Assembly: GCF_019393635.1 (NCBI RefSeq)
Contig: NC_057866.1
Coordinates: 118,496,233-118,560,232 of the forward strand
Direction of reading: 5' to 3'
Length of the DNA: 64,000 bases
Source of the DNA: Dromiciops gliroides
Lineage: Eukaryota > Chordata > Mammalia > Microbiotheria > Microbiotheriidae
The notes under the pieces are model-generated. The model did no database searches and was not told the DNA's origin. It saw only the letters and a program-made list of their open reading frames with translations. Made by a program: the position numbers and the translations under genes. Below, in pieces: positions 1-11,340 of the stretch (its first letter is position 1; each line of letters starts with the position of its first letter).

Positions 1-229
1 TAGTTGTTTTAAATTATGTCAGGTTGAGTGTTCTTTTCCTTATACCATGCCACCTCAATAACAAAGGAAGAAACAAAAACTTGTTAAGAACCTGCAAAAG
101 GGAAGGGATTAAAAGACCTATAATAAAACCCATATGCAAATAACTATGATTCAATTATGAAACACATAGGAATAATTGCTCAGAGAAGAATAAGACTGAA
201 GAATACTTCTAGCTAATGGGAAAGAAAGG

Positions 230-1560
230 AAAGATTTCATCAAGAGAAGTAGGACATTAGTTAGGCATTAAAGGACAAGCATTTCAATAGGTAGTGTAGA
301 AGGAGAATATTTTATGTTGTGGGGAATGATCCATGGCAAATGCACAAAAATGAGCACAGGATGATACTGAAGAATGTCTAGCAGTCTACTATGGCCAGAA
401 TGCACAATCAATCCACAAGTATTTATTAAGTGCCTACTATACCAAGATAAAAATTAAACAGCGTAACCTCAAGAAACATTCTATCAGGTGATATAACATG
501 TATGTAAGTAGCATCTACAGACTATCTACAAAATAAATACAATTGCAGTTTATTCATTTGTAAAATGAGGCTTAAAATTGCATCTACCTTCTGGGGTTGT
601 TGTAAGGATCAAAAAAGATTAAAATGCTTTGCAAATATTAAAGCAATATGTAAATGCTAGCTGCTATTACTATTGTTGCTATTTGTTATTAGATGATGGT
701 GGAATGAAAAATACATCAAGAGAAGAGGAATAAGGTGAAATAATGGTAGAAAGGTGGGCTAAAGCTAGATTGTTAAAGCTCTTGCCCCAGTTCCAGAACA
801 TAGTACTTACTAGGCAACTTTATAAGACGTGAGAGGCAAGATGAGTCTAAAGTTTTAAGCCTAAGTAACAGAAAGGATAGTGGTGTCATGAAGAGAAACA
901 AGGACTTTAGGAGGTGGGATAAATTTGGGAGTTTATGTGTTCACTTTTAATACATTAAATGAGTTGGTAACTATATCCTGATAAAGATATCCAACAGAAA
1001 GTTGGAAATGTGGGACTAGAGCTCAACAAGATGTCAAAGTTAAAGATAGATTCTGGGAGCTATAAGAGTGGACAAAACCACCAAAGGGAAAGAATATAAA
1101 GGGAAAAGAGATGAGGACATGGGGCAGAAACCACATTTAAGGTATAGGAAGAAGTACTAAGTAAAGTATTCTGAAAGGCAGGAGAGAAGAATGTTACTGG
1201 AAGTCAGTGGAGGGTGGCAAAAGGTTAAGGAGACAGCAGCCTAAAATGCTACAAAAGGCAAAGAAGAATGATCTCACATTTCTAAGGGTAACACATTTTT
1301 AATTGTGCATTTGTTCATAAAAGCCAGATTACAAGGGATTGAGGGTAGTGAGAAAATGGAGAAAGAGAATATATAGAATACCCTTTCAGCACATTTAGCA
1401 ATGAAGGGAAGAGCAGAGCTATAATGAAAAAGGCAGGGTCAAGGAAGGTTCTAATAGTACAGGGGAAACCTGAGCATACAATAAGTAGGAGTCGAGAAGT
1501 AAAAGAATGAAGATGCAAGAGAAAATAGGGATAAATGAAGAGATATTATCCTAGAGGAGA
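230..1560 (+). repeat. Old interspersed repeat, 'family R', fragmentary
   Basis: Unique-looking intron 5 sequence that shares phrases with three other places in the window (4190-4700, 45660-46830, 55480-56760). Examples are 'ccagattacaagggattgagggt' type wording and 'ttggaaatgtgggactagagctc'. I cannot name the family. The rest of 1-1900 shows nothing else except a short MIR-type 3' end near 560-670. Confidence 0.45.
560..670 (+). repeat. MIR/THER1-like 3' end
   Basis: 'tgtaaaatgagg', then 'ggttgttgtaaggatcaa' and 'aaatgctagctgctattac' is the usual 3' half of a MIR/THER1 CORE-SINE. Diverged. Confidence 0.6.
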
Positions 1561-1920
1561 AACAGGGCTAAGAGAAGAACCAATTTTGCAAGGTTGTTGT
1601 GAGGATCAAGTGAGATATTTGTACCTGGAACATAGCAGGCACTATATAAATGATTATTCTTTCCCTTCCCCTTAAGGAGTAAATAAGATAAATAAATGGA
1701 ATGCTGAGGAACCATAAAGACTTACATGTATTTATAGTAAACCAAGTCAATATGGGACTATTTTCGCAACATCACTTGATCCTTCTGTTTGTTCTGTCAA
1801 AAGGAAGATTGTGAATATCAACAAGGCTTTGGTTAGATTTAGAAATAGGGGAAGTACAAGAGAACTATTCAAGGATGAAAGAAAGTGAATCATAGTAACG
1901 GTAATTAAGACTAAGATAGT

Positions 1921-2077
1921 GGGGGCAGGAGGTTGCGCAGTGGATAAAGCACCAGCCCTGGATTCAGGAGGACCTGAGGTCAAATCTGGCCTCAGACACT
2001 TGACACTTACTAGCTGTGTGACCTTGAGCAAGTCACTTAACCTCAACTGCCTCACCCAAAAATAAAACAAAACAAAA
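1921..2077 (+). mobile_element. Marsupial SINE (WSINE1/MAR1-type)
   Basis: tRNA-derived head 'gttgcgcagtggataaagca', CORE 'gaggtcaaatctggcctcag', 'tgtgaccttgagcaagtcac' and A-rich tail with acaaaac units. Lies in GNPDA2 intron 5 in antisense orientation. Confidence 0.88.
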
Positions 2078-2574
2078 TGCTATCTTACTGTAAATTTCAA
2101 AGATTCACTTCTGACTTATAGGAAATAAGAGACAGTTAAGGAAAGTGGAAATCCAAAGTTTAAAGAACTGGCCTCCTTTTCTGCTGATGATCATTCTATA
2201 ACTATAAATGACCTTCAAAAAGAATGAACTAAAAGTATCTTATTATTCTAAGGAATCCAAATGCTAATTATCATCCCATTTCTGCCATCATTGGTCAGCA
2301 TAACAGGCTCTAAAAACAAGACCATTTTACTGAAAACACATAACAACTTCAAAGTTAAGAGTTTAGTTCAAAATAGAAGCAGGAACAGTCAAACCTATTG
2401 ACTCAAAAAACTTATTTTGGTTGAATTGAAAAGAATGGGTCTTGTGACTCTAAGAGATGTCAGTTATTAAAAGCTGAAAAACAATATACATATTACAAAG
2501 GGTTAAACAAAACTGTCACTCACTACCAGAACACCAAGGAGAGATAAAATACCAAAAAATATCTGAATGCTTAC

Positions 2575-2759
2575 TTCTCTAGCATCCATCACCGTCCCCA
2601 CACCAACTGTTAGAGCCATAGTTGGCACTTTTGATAAATCTCCATCAAAATATTTAGCATTTGCCAAAATGGTATCCATTGCTAGAGTCTTTAATCTTGT
2701 TCTTGATACTAAACTGGATCCTGGTTCATTGAAAGCGATGTGACCATCTGGACCAATGC
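2575..2759 (-). CDS. GNPDA2: GNPDA2 exon 5, catalytic core
   Basis: Acceptor tttgaaag|GCATT and donor GAGAA|gtaagc bound 185 bases, residues 137 (part) to 198. The segment [15 protein letters not shown] carries Asp141, His143 and Glu148 by count from the start codon. These are the family's ring-opening and proton-relay residues, so an active enzyme is expected. It ends [14 protein letters not shown]; the next exon, coding for the conserved V-M-I-L-I-T-G stretch in other species, is not in the window. Confidence 0.96.
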
Positions 2760-2943
2760 CTTTCAAAAGAAACATACAATCACATATATACATTTCTACA
2801 TAAAAATGAATAAGTTTTCCCCATTTTATTTTAAGACTAGGAAATAGTAAAAAAGCAAATTTATCATTGTTTCTTTTTTCTCAAAAGTTATGTTCCTGAA
2901 AACCTTGAAAACTGAAATTAAAGCATTAAAATATATTAAGGTA

Positions 2944-3097
2944 GGGGCAGCTAGGTGGCGCAGTGGATAAAGTACCAGCCCTAGATTCAGGAGGACCTGA
3001 GTTCAAATCTGACCACAGACACTTGACCCTTGCTAGCTGTGTGACCCTGGGCAAGTTATTTAACCCACATTGCCTCGCAAAAAAACAAAAAACAAAA
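2944..3097 (+). mobile_element. Marsupial SINE (WSINE1/MAR1-type)
   Basis: Full-length copy from 'ggggcagctaggtggcgcag' to an A-rich tail after 'cattgcctcgc'. In intron 4, 185 bases upstream of exon 5, antisense to the gene. Confidence 0.9.
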
Positions 3098-3184
3098 TCT
3101 ATTAAGGTTCTGTGAAATGAATCATTTTAAATTCAACTACTATTCATTAAACCCTTAATTTGTGCCTTGTACTGTATTGCGAAC

Positions 3185-3375
3185 TGTATCATAAGTAGTA
3201 TATGGTGGAAAGGAATGAGCATTTCCAAGAGACCTAGGTTTTGCCAGCAGTTCTTCCACTAACTGTGTAACCTTGGACCACTGCATACTTCAGCTTCTTA
3301 ATCCAGTAAATGAATACAACAGACAAGAATCATCCCTAAAATCCCTATCGGTGCTAAATGTGTATGATCCCATTG
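3185..3375 (+). repeat. MIR-like SINE remnant
   Basis: 'gtggaaaggaatgagc', 'ccactaactgtgtaaccttgg' and the following 'ctaaatgtgtatgatcc' follow the MIR order. Very diverged. Confidence 0.5.
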
Positions 3376-4189
3376 AAAGGTGTTCAATATCCGAAAGTAC
3401 CTTTTGAATTTTTTTGTGTTCTTAATCTAAACCTGATTTTAGTGTAATATAATTCTTGTTATAGAAATTCTTTCCATATTTGTAAAATAAAAATAACATG
3501 AACAAGTCACATTTCTTTATTCCTAGAAGTATAAATTTTCAAATACAAATAACATTACAGTTATATGGAGGTAAGGTTTCTATTAACTTCAATTCTCCAA
3601 ACAGAAGCAATAAAAAATGACCTTTATATAACCAAAATATGTATCACGAAACCTATGCTCCTTTTGGGGAGAAAAGGCCTTCAGAGAAGGTACTCAATGT
3701 CAATTAGTTTAATCAAATGATTCCTTAACCCAATGCAGACAGAAACAGGAAATAAAAGTGGAATAAGGAAGAATTACTCCCAGATAGGTATTAATAGCAG
3801 TGAAAAGTGAGGAGTAGAAAAAAAAAATCCCCACAATTAACACTGAAGAAGAAAAGACCTGCACTAAACATGACAGATGTCTTCAAGTGTTTGAAGATGT
3901 TCTACTGTAATTAGAAACACCGGGTAGATGTTGTTATGGGGCACAATTATATTTGATGTAAGGAAAAACCTCCTAACAATTGGAACTCTCCACACAGGGA
4001 ATGCCCTTTCTAGGTTGTTAGTGGGTTCCCCCTCATTGAAGGTCTTTCAAGCAAAAGACAGATGACCACGTGCTAGGTACATTGTAGACTAATTCTTAGC
4101 TTATACATGGATTGGACTAGATGGCTTCTGGAGGTTTGTATACTTACAAAATATTAAAGTATACACTTTATATAGGTGGTGCTCGAGAT

Positions 4190-4700
4190 GAACTGTGAAA
4201 GGAGTTGAAGACTACAAGGGGTGAGGAAGAAATATGTTCTAGGTATGGTAGATGTAATGTTGTAAATATACAAGGAATATCAAGGAAGCAAGTAGGCTAG
4301 AATGCAAAATGTATGATATAAACTAAACCTGGAAAGGTAGGTTGGAACCAGATGTGTGAAGGGCTTTAAAGGTTAAAGAGAGAAGTTTCTATTTCATCCT
4401 ATAAATAACAGGGAGCATTGGAACTTTTTCAGCAGGGTAGTGCCATGGTCAGATATGTGCTTTAGGAATGTCATTTTGTCACCTGTGCATAGGATAGAAT
4501 GAAAAAGGAAGAATCTTGTGGCAGGGAAACTATCGAAAGTCTCAGCAAGAAGTGATGATGGGCTGAACTAAGCTTCTAGCTATAAGCATTTAGAGGAGAC
4601 GGATCAGAGATGTGCAAACTGATGGAAAATAGAGGCTGAGGAAGAATAAAACATCAAAAATAACTTCAAGGTGGCAAACCTGGGTTATGGGAATTACAGT
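4190..4700 (+). repeat. Old interspersed repeat, 'family R'
   Basis: 'gggctttaaaggttaaagagagaagtttctatttcatcct', 'ggaactttttcagcagggtagtgcc' and 'atggtcagatatgtgc' parallel 55905-56010 closely in order. This is a diverged member of a non-autonomous or LINE-derived family that I cannot name. Confidence 0.45.
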
Positions 4701-5198
4701 GATCTTCTAAGTAGAAATAGGTCTTTTGGATGCCAAGTCCAGTGCTCTTGCAACTATATCATTCCACCTGCTCATCCAATATCTATTCTTGGATACCAGA
4801 ATTTCTCTGATCATGTCAAGAAACAAATTGTTTTTCCTAATTAGGAGATTTCCTAAATTTGTACAGGTAAGTTTGGTACCCAATAAATCAGTGCTCCAAA
4901 CCTTCTCCTACCATATTTCTGGATTTCTTTAACCAATCACTTTGGGATTAGTTCACTAGTTCATAGCACTGAGCAACTGGAAAATGAAAAATATAAAACT
5001 GGAGAGATTGCAATGCAATTCTCCATATCAAATTCCCTATGATAAAGACAAGCACTGAGAAAAAAGAATTTCACTTTTATATTATATTTATATATTACCT
5101 TTCAATAACTATTGTATTTCACCAAAGTTATTATTTTTATATATATATATGTATATATGTCTCAGCATGCTAATGGCTAAGGCAAAATATCCTCCTTA

Positions 5199-5245
5199 AG
5201 ATACTTTTCATTGCGGGGGGGGGGGGGGGGGGGGAGATACTTTTC
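5199..5245. mobile_element. G-tailed mini-insertion with target duplication
   Basis: Direct repeats agatacttttc at 5199-5209 and 5235-5245 flank only 'attgc' plus 20 G. 'cattgc' is how the local SINE 3' end reads, so this looks like a SINE reduced to its last bases with G in place of the A-tail. Alternatively it is an assembly artefact. Confidence 0.45.
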
Positions 5246-6019
5246 CAGGAACTACCTACCAAAAGTTTAATAGGAAGTCCTAAGACAGTAATAGATATGT
5301 AGCCTGTAGGTATCTTAGAAGAAAATTAGTCACCTCACATAGAAAGAATTTGCAAAACTAAAAACATTTCTTTAAAAAGGACTAAAAAGTGATAACTATC
5401 TTCAGATATAGCTTGTATTTCCAAGATAGCTGGCATCTTAAAACTTGAGTTGAAAATTTTTAGGTGTCTGTTTTAACTAGAAATTTCTCCCAAATAATTT
5501 TCTTAACTCACAGAAAATTTAACTATATGGTTTTCAATAAAATTGAATTATCTCTTGTAATGAAATGCAAAAGAAATTTAATAGTTTTTGTAACACTGCC
5601 TTGGTAGACTGAATATTAAATGTGGCTATGAGGTAGGCTGCTTTCTGATATGCAGACCAGGGAAGAGAATGAAGTGAGATTAAAGTCCTAGACTTCATTC
5701 TGCATATATAGAAATAGTGAGAGTAAATGGAAAAACCTAACAATATGTGGCGATTCTGTTCCTCCACTGATGTCTTCCTTCAAGAAAAGACAATAGACTC
5801 AACTGTCATCTGGGATTAGCACAAGGAAGCAAAAAAGAATGTGAAGAAAATATAAGCTATATTCATGCCCTCAGTTTACTCTGAAGATCTTAAAGGACAG
5901 GAAAGAACCAGGACATGAGGAAAAGATAAGTAATTAGCCCCTATTAGAGAGATCTCCTTAAGTCTGAGGTTCTTAAAACTTTAATATACTCCTTTGGAAA
6001 AAACTTATGAATTTTTTTG

Positions 6020-6085
6020 TCACTTAACCCCAATTGCTTCACAAAAAACCCCCAAAAAACCAAACGTACAAACAAACAAAAAAGG
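6020..6085 (+). repeat. SINE 3' fragment
   Basis: 'gtcacttaaccccaattgct' followed by A-rich DNA is the last 35 bases of a WSINE1-type element plus tail, a 5'-truncated copy. Confidence 0.6.
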
Positions 6086-6234
6086 CAAGCGCATAAACCA
6101 CCACAGGTTGAGAACTCCTCCCTTGGCATATGGGCTAGGAAATGGGTAGGTAGCTGTCTTCCTCTTCTCTTCTACCTTCCTCCTTTCTGTAATGTTATCA
6201 CAAGACTATAGCTATGTATGATCTTTGGTGAGAG

Positions 6235-6400
6235 AACTGTGATACTATATAGTGGAAAGAACAGTGGATTTAGAGTTGAAGAACTTGGGTTCAAATTTCA
6301 TCATGACCACAGGCTATTCATTTGGGTTTCAATTTGGAGCTGAATTAGATTCCTTCTGAGATCTTTCCACCTCTACATCTATGATACTATAAATAACAAA
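6235..6400 (+). repeat. MIR-like remnant
   Basis: 'gtggaaagaacagtggattt', 'gaagaacttgggttcaaatt' and later 'ctacatctatgatactata' are MIR/THER1 wording, but the middle is degraded. Confidence 0.5.
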
Positions 6401-7000
6401 CTGGAAAGTAGAAAGAAGGCATCTCCACCTCAAGGGTCCCAGAGACTTATGTAGAAAAGCCTCTCTTCCACTTTTCCTAAGTAGGAAATGTGAATGTTTC
6501 ACCAAACTAAAGGAAGCTTGGAAAGGCATTTTCATCCCATTTCCTGTGTGAATGATGTCTCTATGTAAGGGAATTATTAGTTTTCTGTTCAAAGCATTTG
6601 TAGTAGGCCAGATTTTCCCTAAGCAAACCTTGTGAGTTTCATAAACACACGTCTATTTTCAAATAGAAACCTTGTTATAAGATACTGAATAGAATATGCC
6701 AAGATTCAGTGCTGCCAAAGTCAAAGGATTCTGAGTTCAAAATATGTATAAGCAAAAAATTGTCTACAGAAGGTGGTCTAGTAGAGAATGGGAGGGATCT
6801 GGTTAACAACAGAGTATAATCAGTGGTATGCTGGAACTAGCTCACTAAATGTTAAAATTTTCTGCGTGAGCATTTGCACCTCAAAAATCCACAAATGCTA
6901 CAAATCAGAGCTTGATTTATTGTTTTGTTGATTTCCTGAACTTAAAGTGATTAAAAGAAAAAAGTTAATACTGCAGATTAAACTGAAAAGTGTGTCATGC

Positions 7001-7188
7001 TCTTCTCTTACAACATGACTAATGTGGAAATATAGTCAACATAATTGTACTATATAACCTATATAGGATTGCTTGTTGGCTTGGGGAGGAGGGGAAGGAG
7101 AAAAATTTGGAACCTCAGATCTTACAAAAATGAATGTTGAAAAGTATCTTTACATGTAATTGGAAAAGATAAACTATTTTTTTTAAAT
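7001..7188 (+). mobile_element. L1 3' end, 5'-truncated
   Basis: Matches the L1 3' UTR also seen at 36760-36960 and 52385-52600: 'acatgactaatg', 'aacctatata', 'ggggagga', 'tctttacatgtaa', then an A-rich end. Perfect flanking target duplication tgtgtcatgc at 6991-7000 and 7189-7198. Antisense in GNPDA2 intron 4, 212 bases from exon 4. Confidence 0.85.
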
Positions 7189-7399
7189 TGTGTCATGCGT
7201 ATATATTTTCCCCACAGAACTGATTATTAAACATTTACTAGGACACCTCTGAATCTAATTTTCATTGTTATTTTGGTTATAGTAAATTTCTTGAATACAT
7301 TTGTTGCACAAAGGTATGGGTGTTGACTGAACTACAGTTTTAAGTTTAAAAAAAAAATGTTCCAAGTTAGCACAACTAATGGTAAGGTGTTCTACATAC

Positions 7400-7582
7400 C
7401 TCCAACAAAAAGATCAATTCCTCCAGCTTCTTCTATTTTCCTTTCAAATGCATCACATTCTGCCTGTAGGTCTGAAGCATTTCCATCAAGGATGTGAGCA
7501 TTATTAGGATCTATGTCAATATGCTTAAAGAAGTTATTCCACATATATGAATGGTAGCTCTCAGGATGATTTCTGGGAAGTC
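7400..7582 (-). CDS. GNPDA2: GNPDA2 exon 4
   Basis: Acceptor aactttag|GACTT and donor GGAG|gtatgt enclose 183 bases that complete codon 76 and open codon 137. The reading runs from LPRNHPESYHSYMWNN through a segment ending ECDAFERKIEEAGGIDLFVG. The paralogue-specific stretch HIDIDPNNAHILDGN supports GNPDA2. No stops or frameshifts. Followed, after an intron carrying an L1 3' end and a SINE, by exon 5 in the same phase. Confidence 0.95.
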
Positions 7583-7968
7583 CTAAAGTTAATAAAGTCA
7601 AATTGATTAGTCAATATAATTGGCTCAGGTATGTTTTGGTTTTAGAACAAGATCTTTCATATGCTAAGTAGTTTCTCTTCTTCCCACATAAATGTATCCT
7701 ATGAACATCTTAAATCAGAAAACTTTTGATACCTTCTAACCATATGCTGAAATGTCTTTAATATTAAGCATATTAAGAAGTATATTGATTCTTATCAGTT
7801 CCCTGAACAAAGAGACAGTATTTATTCAGAACTTCCCCCTTATATTTAACTCTTTTTCATACAGCTTCTGATTCTTAGGAAGATTTTCTCTAACTATCCA
7901 ACCCCAAACTAAAGCAAATCAAAAAATTCCAAAATTATACAGTTGGAAGGGACCTTAAAACTTGTATG

Positions 7969-8180
7969 AGGCAGTTAGGTGGTGAAATAGAATGCCATGG
8001 GTGAAGACCTGAGTTCAAATTCAGCCTAGCTGTAAGACCCTGGCAAATCACAACTTCTGTTTGCCTGCGTTTCCTCCTCTATAAAAGGGGGAATGATAAT
8101 AGCATCTTCCTCCTAAGATTGTTGAGGATAAGATTAATAATTGTAAATTACTTAACAGTATCTAGCACATAGAAATGTGA
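7969..8180 (+). repeat. Older CORE-SINE (MAR1/THER1-like)
   Basis: 'gaggcagttaggtggtg', 'cctgagttcaaattcagcct', 'ctataaaagggggaatga' and 'attgttgaggataagatt'. It has both a CORE and a MIR-like 3' half, and is more diverged than the WSINE1 copies. Confidence 0.6.
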
Positions 8181-8205
8181 TATTTAAAAAGTTAGAGATA
8201 GTTTC

Positions 8206-8623
8206 TGAGTAATTTAGTATTTTTATTAATAAGGCCAGCAGGTTATTAATAAAAGGATGGTCATTCTACCTTTCAGACCAAAGACCATCATGGTGAGTGG
8301 ACTCACAGTTTATATACCCTTCAGAACAGTAGGTGGTCCATCAAACAGCAATCAAATCTAATTGATTAACAAGATCAGAGGTGGACTAATATTAAACTGA
8401 AGTGCTGAGTATCCCTAGGATATTCAAAGAACACAATGGGCTTCCCCACCCTCATAAAATTCCTTGTAAGGTTGGGTGGGGTCTGACCAAGATGAGAGGT
8501 TAATGCAATCTCATTATCAGTGATTGAGATTCAAGAAAAACTGTAATAAGTCAGGTCTTTGGAAGAAGGGGAGAGCTCTGAATCTTCCCCCAAATTATTG
8601 GTTGTTAATAAGTATTTCTCACA
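8206..8623 (-). mobile_element. Solo-type LTR, family F
   Basis: On the minus strand it begins TGTGAG, carries 'ggtatataaac' (TATA box, 8310-8325 region) and 'ttattaataaaa' (polyA signal region), and ends near 8206. It shares 'cagaccccacccaac' with 28170-28180. Sense with GNPDA2 in intron 3. No viral genes attached. Confidence 0.6.
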
Positions 8624-8660
8624 TTAAGCATTTACATAAATGCTAGTTTATTATTATTAT

Positions 8661-9170
8661 TGTCAGGATACTATCAGGAGATACCTATTTTCCAGAGATA
8701 AGGGCCCATCAAGCAAGCTGTGCCCTGAGCCTGGCAATAACAACAATCATTTGCACTCACCCTCCAGATGAACACTGCTCCAACTAAATCACAGACTTGA
8801 TTGTCCCTGAGCTTGGGCAAGCACCAACAGAGTCAGACATGAAGCCCTGCTATGAATGGATTTTTTGGTCACTAGACAACTTTCCTCACTTGCTGTTTTG
8901 CCTCACTCACTACATCATCTGACTTTTTGTCTAGCCACATGTATATAAATCAAGGTTCAGCCACACTAAAGTTGGTTCCTCCAGTAGCAGCAGAGGCCTG
9001 GGACACATATCCATCCCCCTTTCTTGCAAGCCATTTCCCTCACTTTGAAATTAAACTTCTGTTTAATTCCTGACTCTCCTGTCCCTAGCCTACACTGTTC
9101 TGCTCTGGCCACCCACAGTTCACTCCGGTTGACATTATCTAGTATAACTGTACCCCAAATCATGAGTCCA
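8661..9170 (+). mobile_element. Solo LTR, family G
   Basis: About 510 bases, TGTCAGG...AGTCCA. 'gtatataaatc' near 8941 is a TATA box and 'gaaattaaacttctg' near 9048 is a polyA-type region. Flanks attat/cttat suggest a 4-5 bp target duplication. It lies head-to-head with family F in intron 3, antisense to GNPDA2. Confidence 0.6.
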
Positions 9171-10253
9171 CTTATAATACCCCTAACAACATCCTCAGCT
9201 TTTTTGGTGGTTTTTTTTTCAGTTTCCTAAGTTTTATTACAATACTGTCGGTGACCACAGGGAGAGAACCAGGTATCTCTCCCATCCTCAGCTTTTATTT
9301 GAAGACCTCCAGTACAGGATATGTTCACTATCCATTTAAGTAGCCCATTCTGACTTGGACTGCTCTAATTCTAAGTTTCTCTTATAAAGAACTGAAATAT
9401 CTCTCTGTAATTTCTACCTCCATGGATCAAGAAGAACAAATCTAATCCTTACACATGACAACCTTTCAATTATTTAAAGACTGTGATGTCACCCAAGTTT
9501 CTCCAAGTTAATAATAATCCTTAGTTTCTTTAACCATCTACACCAGTTCCCTTCCTTTGTACATATTCTGGATTATCAATGGCTGTTTTAAAATGAGGCA
9601 CTCAAAATTAAATACTTAAATGAGGTCTGATGGAGGCTAAAAAAAGCAGAACTATTACTTCTCTAAATTTGGACATTATGTTTCAATTAATGTAGTCCAA
9701 AATCACCTTGGTTTCTTTGGTTGCCACATTATACTGCTGACTCATACTTAATTCCATTAAAACCCTTAATCTTTAATATGAACTTTCTAGCCAAATATTT
9801 TCCATTCTGTGACTAAAGAATTGGATTTTTTAGCCTAAGCATAGGACTTTGCATTTATCTCTATAAAAGCTAGTTAGCTTCAATTCACTTTTCCAGTATG
9901 ACATGATCACACTGGGTCACAATTCTGTTAGTCAATGTATTTTCCACCTCTATGTCATTCACACAATTTAAAAATACATTAGAAAAATTATTTCAGATAT
10001 TTGTAATTCCTAATAGAAATCCCCAGAAGCCTAGAAGCTCATGGGTTTAAAATATATAATTGAAGGGGTAGGGCTATATATTTCTAACAAAATTCAGAAG
10101 GTTCAAGACCATAACATATAGAATATAAAATTACGTATTTTTACCTGAACTCCAAAGTGCAATCTGTTGATGACAGAAAACAAACTATTCACAAAATAGT
10201 ATGTGTAATTCTAGGAATTTTTTTTGTATCACTGAAAAATGTAGCTTACCTAC

Positions 10254-10355
10254 CTACATATTCATCCATGTTAAAGGTCTTTACATATTTGAAGGAAAGG
10301 TCTCCATTCTTGTGATATTCTATTAGTTTTTTATAGCATCCCAAAGGTGTGCTTC
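10254..10355 (-). CDS. GNPDA2: GNPDA2 exon 3
   Basis: Acceptor ttcttcag|GAAGC and donor GTAG|gtaggtaag define 102 bases, finishing codon 42 and opening codon 76. It encodes STPLGCYKKLIEYHKNG and then FKYVKTFNMDEYV. Counting from the exon 2 start codon, the Asp in NMDEYV is residue 72, the catalytic Asp72 known from bacterial NagB and human GNPDA. A second donor four bases inside the intron (TAG|gtaagc, exon end 10250) looks at least as strong. Its use would shift the frame. Confidence 0.94.
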
Positions 10356-10609
10356 CTGAAGAAATAACAACAAAAAATTCTTTTTTGTTCGTTTGTTTTT
10401 TAAAGCAGAAGCATACAAAATATCAGCCCCATCCTAACCCCTGGACTTCAAGGATGAATAGAAAATCTGTCCTATCAGGGCAAACTGCTGAGGATACCCA
10501 AAGGGACAGAAGAAATTCAAAGTCATTTCAATTTGGGAAGACCTTAAGAGAGAAAAGCCAAATGACAACACAACTTGTAGTAAAGTGACCTGATTTCACA
10601 TACATAACC

Positions 10610-10800
10610 CCCCCCTCCCCGCCCCATTTGTGCAATCTTGAGAAAATTATTTGGCTTCTTTCCATCTGTTTTCTCATCTATGAAATATGGATGTTTACAC
10701 TACCTACCTCACTGCTTTGTTATGAGAAAAGCACTTTGTATACATTAAAGCACCATCTGGGAATGAGTTATTTTCATAATTAGTGAACCACCAATTTGAT
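10610..10800 (+). repeat. MIR-like 3' part
   Basis: 'tctgttttctcatctatgaaa', 'cactgctttgttatgagaaaagcact' and 'aaagcaccat' match the order of MIR/THER1 3' halves, as at 44190-44300. Confidence 0.55.
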
Positions 10801-10852
10801 CCTACAAAAATATGGAACAAAGAAAAGCAGGAAGGCCAAGATAAAGAGAGGA

Positions 10853-11008
10853 GGGGCAGCTAGGTGGTGCAGTGGATAAAGCACGGGCCCTGGATTCAGG
10901 AGTACCTGAATTCAAATCAGGCCTCAGACATTTGACACTTACTAGTTGTGTGACCCTGGGCAAGTCACTTAACCCCCACTGCCCCGCAAAAAAAAAAAAG
11001 AAAAAAAG
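10853..11008 (+). mobile_element. Marsupial SINE (WSINE1/MAR1-type)
   Basis: Full-length, 'gaggggcagctaggtggtgc' to 'ccccgcaaaaa'. Intron 2, antisense. Just upstream, 10610-10800 is a MIR-like remnant. Confidence 0.9.
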
Positions 11009-11104
11009 GGAAGGAAAATAGTAGGCTTTTTAAATATTAGATATTTTAGTGCTAAATTTTCAGCTTTAAATTACTTTTAAAAACACAATAAAATAAAATT
11101 TTAA

Positions 11105-11340
11105 AATGTTCAGTCATTTCAATCGTGTCAATTGTGTCACATTCTCCATGACCCCATTTGGGGTTTTCTTGGCAAAAGAGTGGTTGGCCATTTCCTTCTC
11201 CATCTAATTTTACAGATGAGGAAACTAAGGCAAACAAGGTTAAGTAACTTGCCCAGGGTCAAAACTAGTAAGTGTCTGAGGCCTGATTTAAATTTGGGAA
11301 GCTGAGTCATCCTAACTCCAGGCCCAGCATTCTACAATAC
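11105..11340 (-). repeat. CORE-SINE of second type (long head)
   Basis: 'gaccccatttggggttttcttgg', 'ccatttccttctccatctaa', 'cagatgaggaaac' and 'ggttaagtaacttgcccagg' is the reverse of the element at 57930-58180. A second, older marsupial SINE family with an (aac)n tail. Confidence 0.75.

Noticed and set aside
1..2574. GNPDA2 exon 6 within the left end
   Set aside because: I looked for the conserved V-M-I-L-I-T-G-A-H coding segment on the minus strand and did not see it, so it must lie outside the window.
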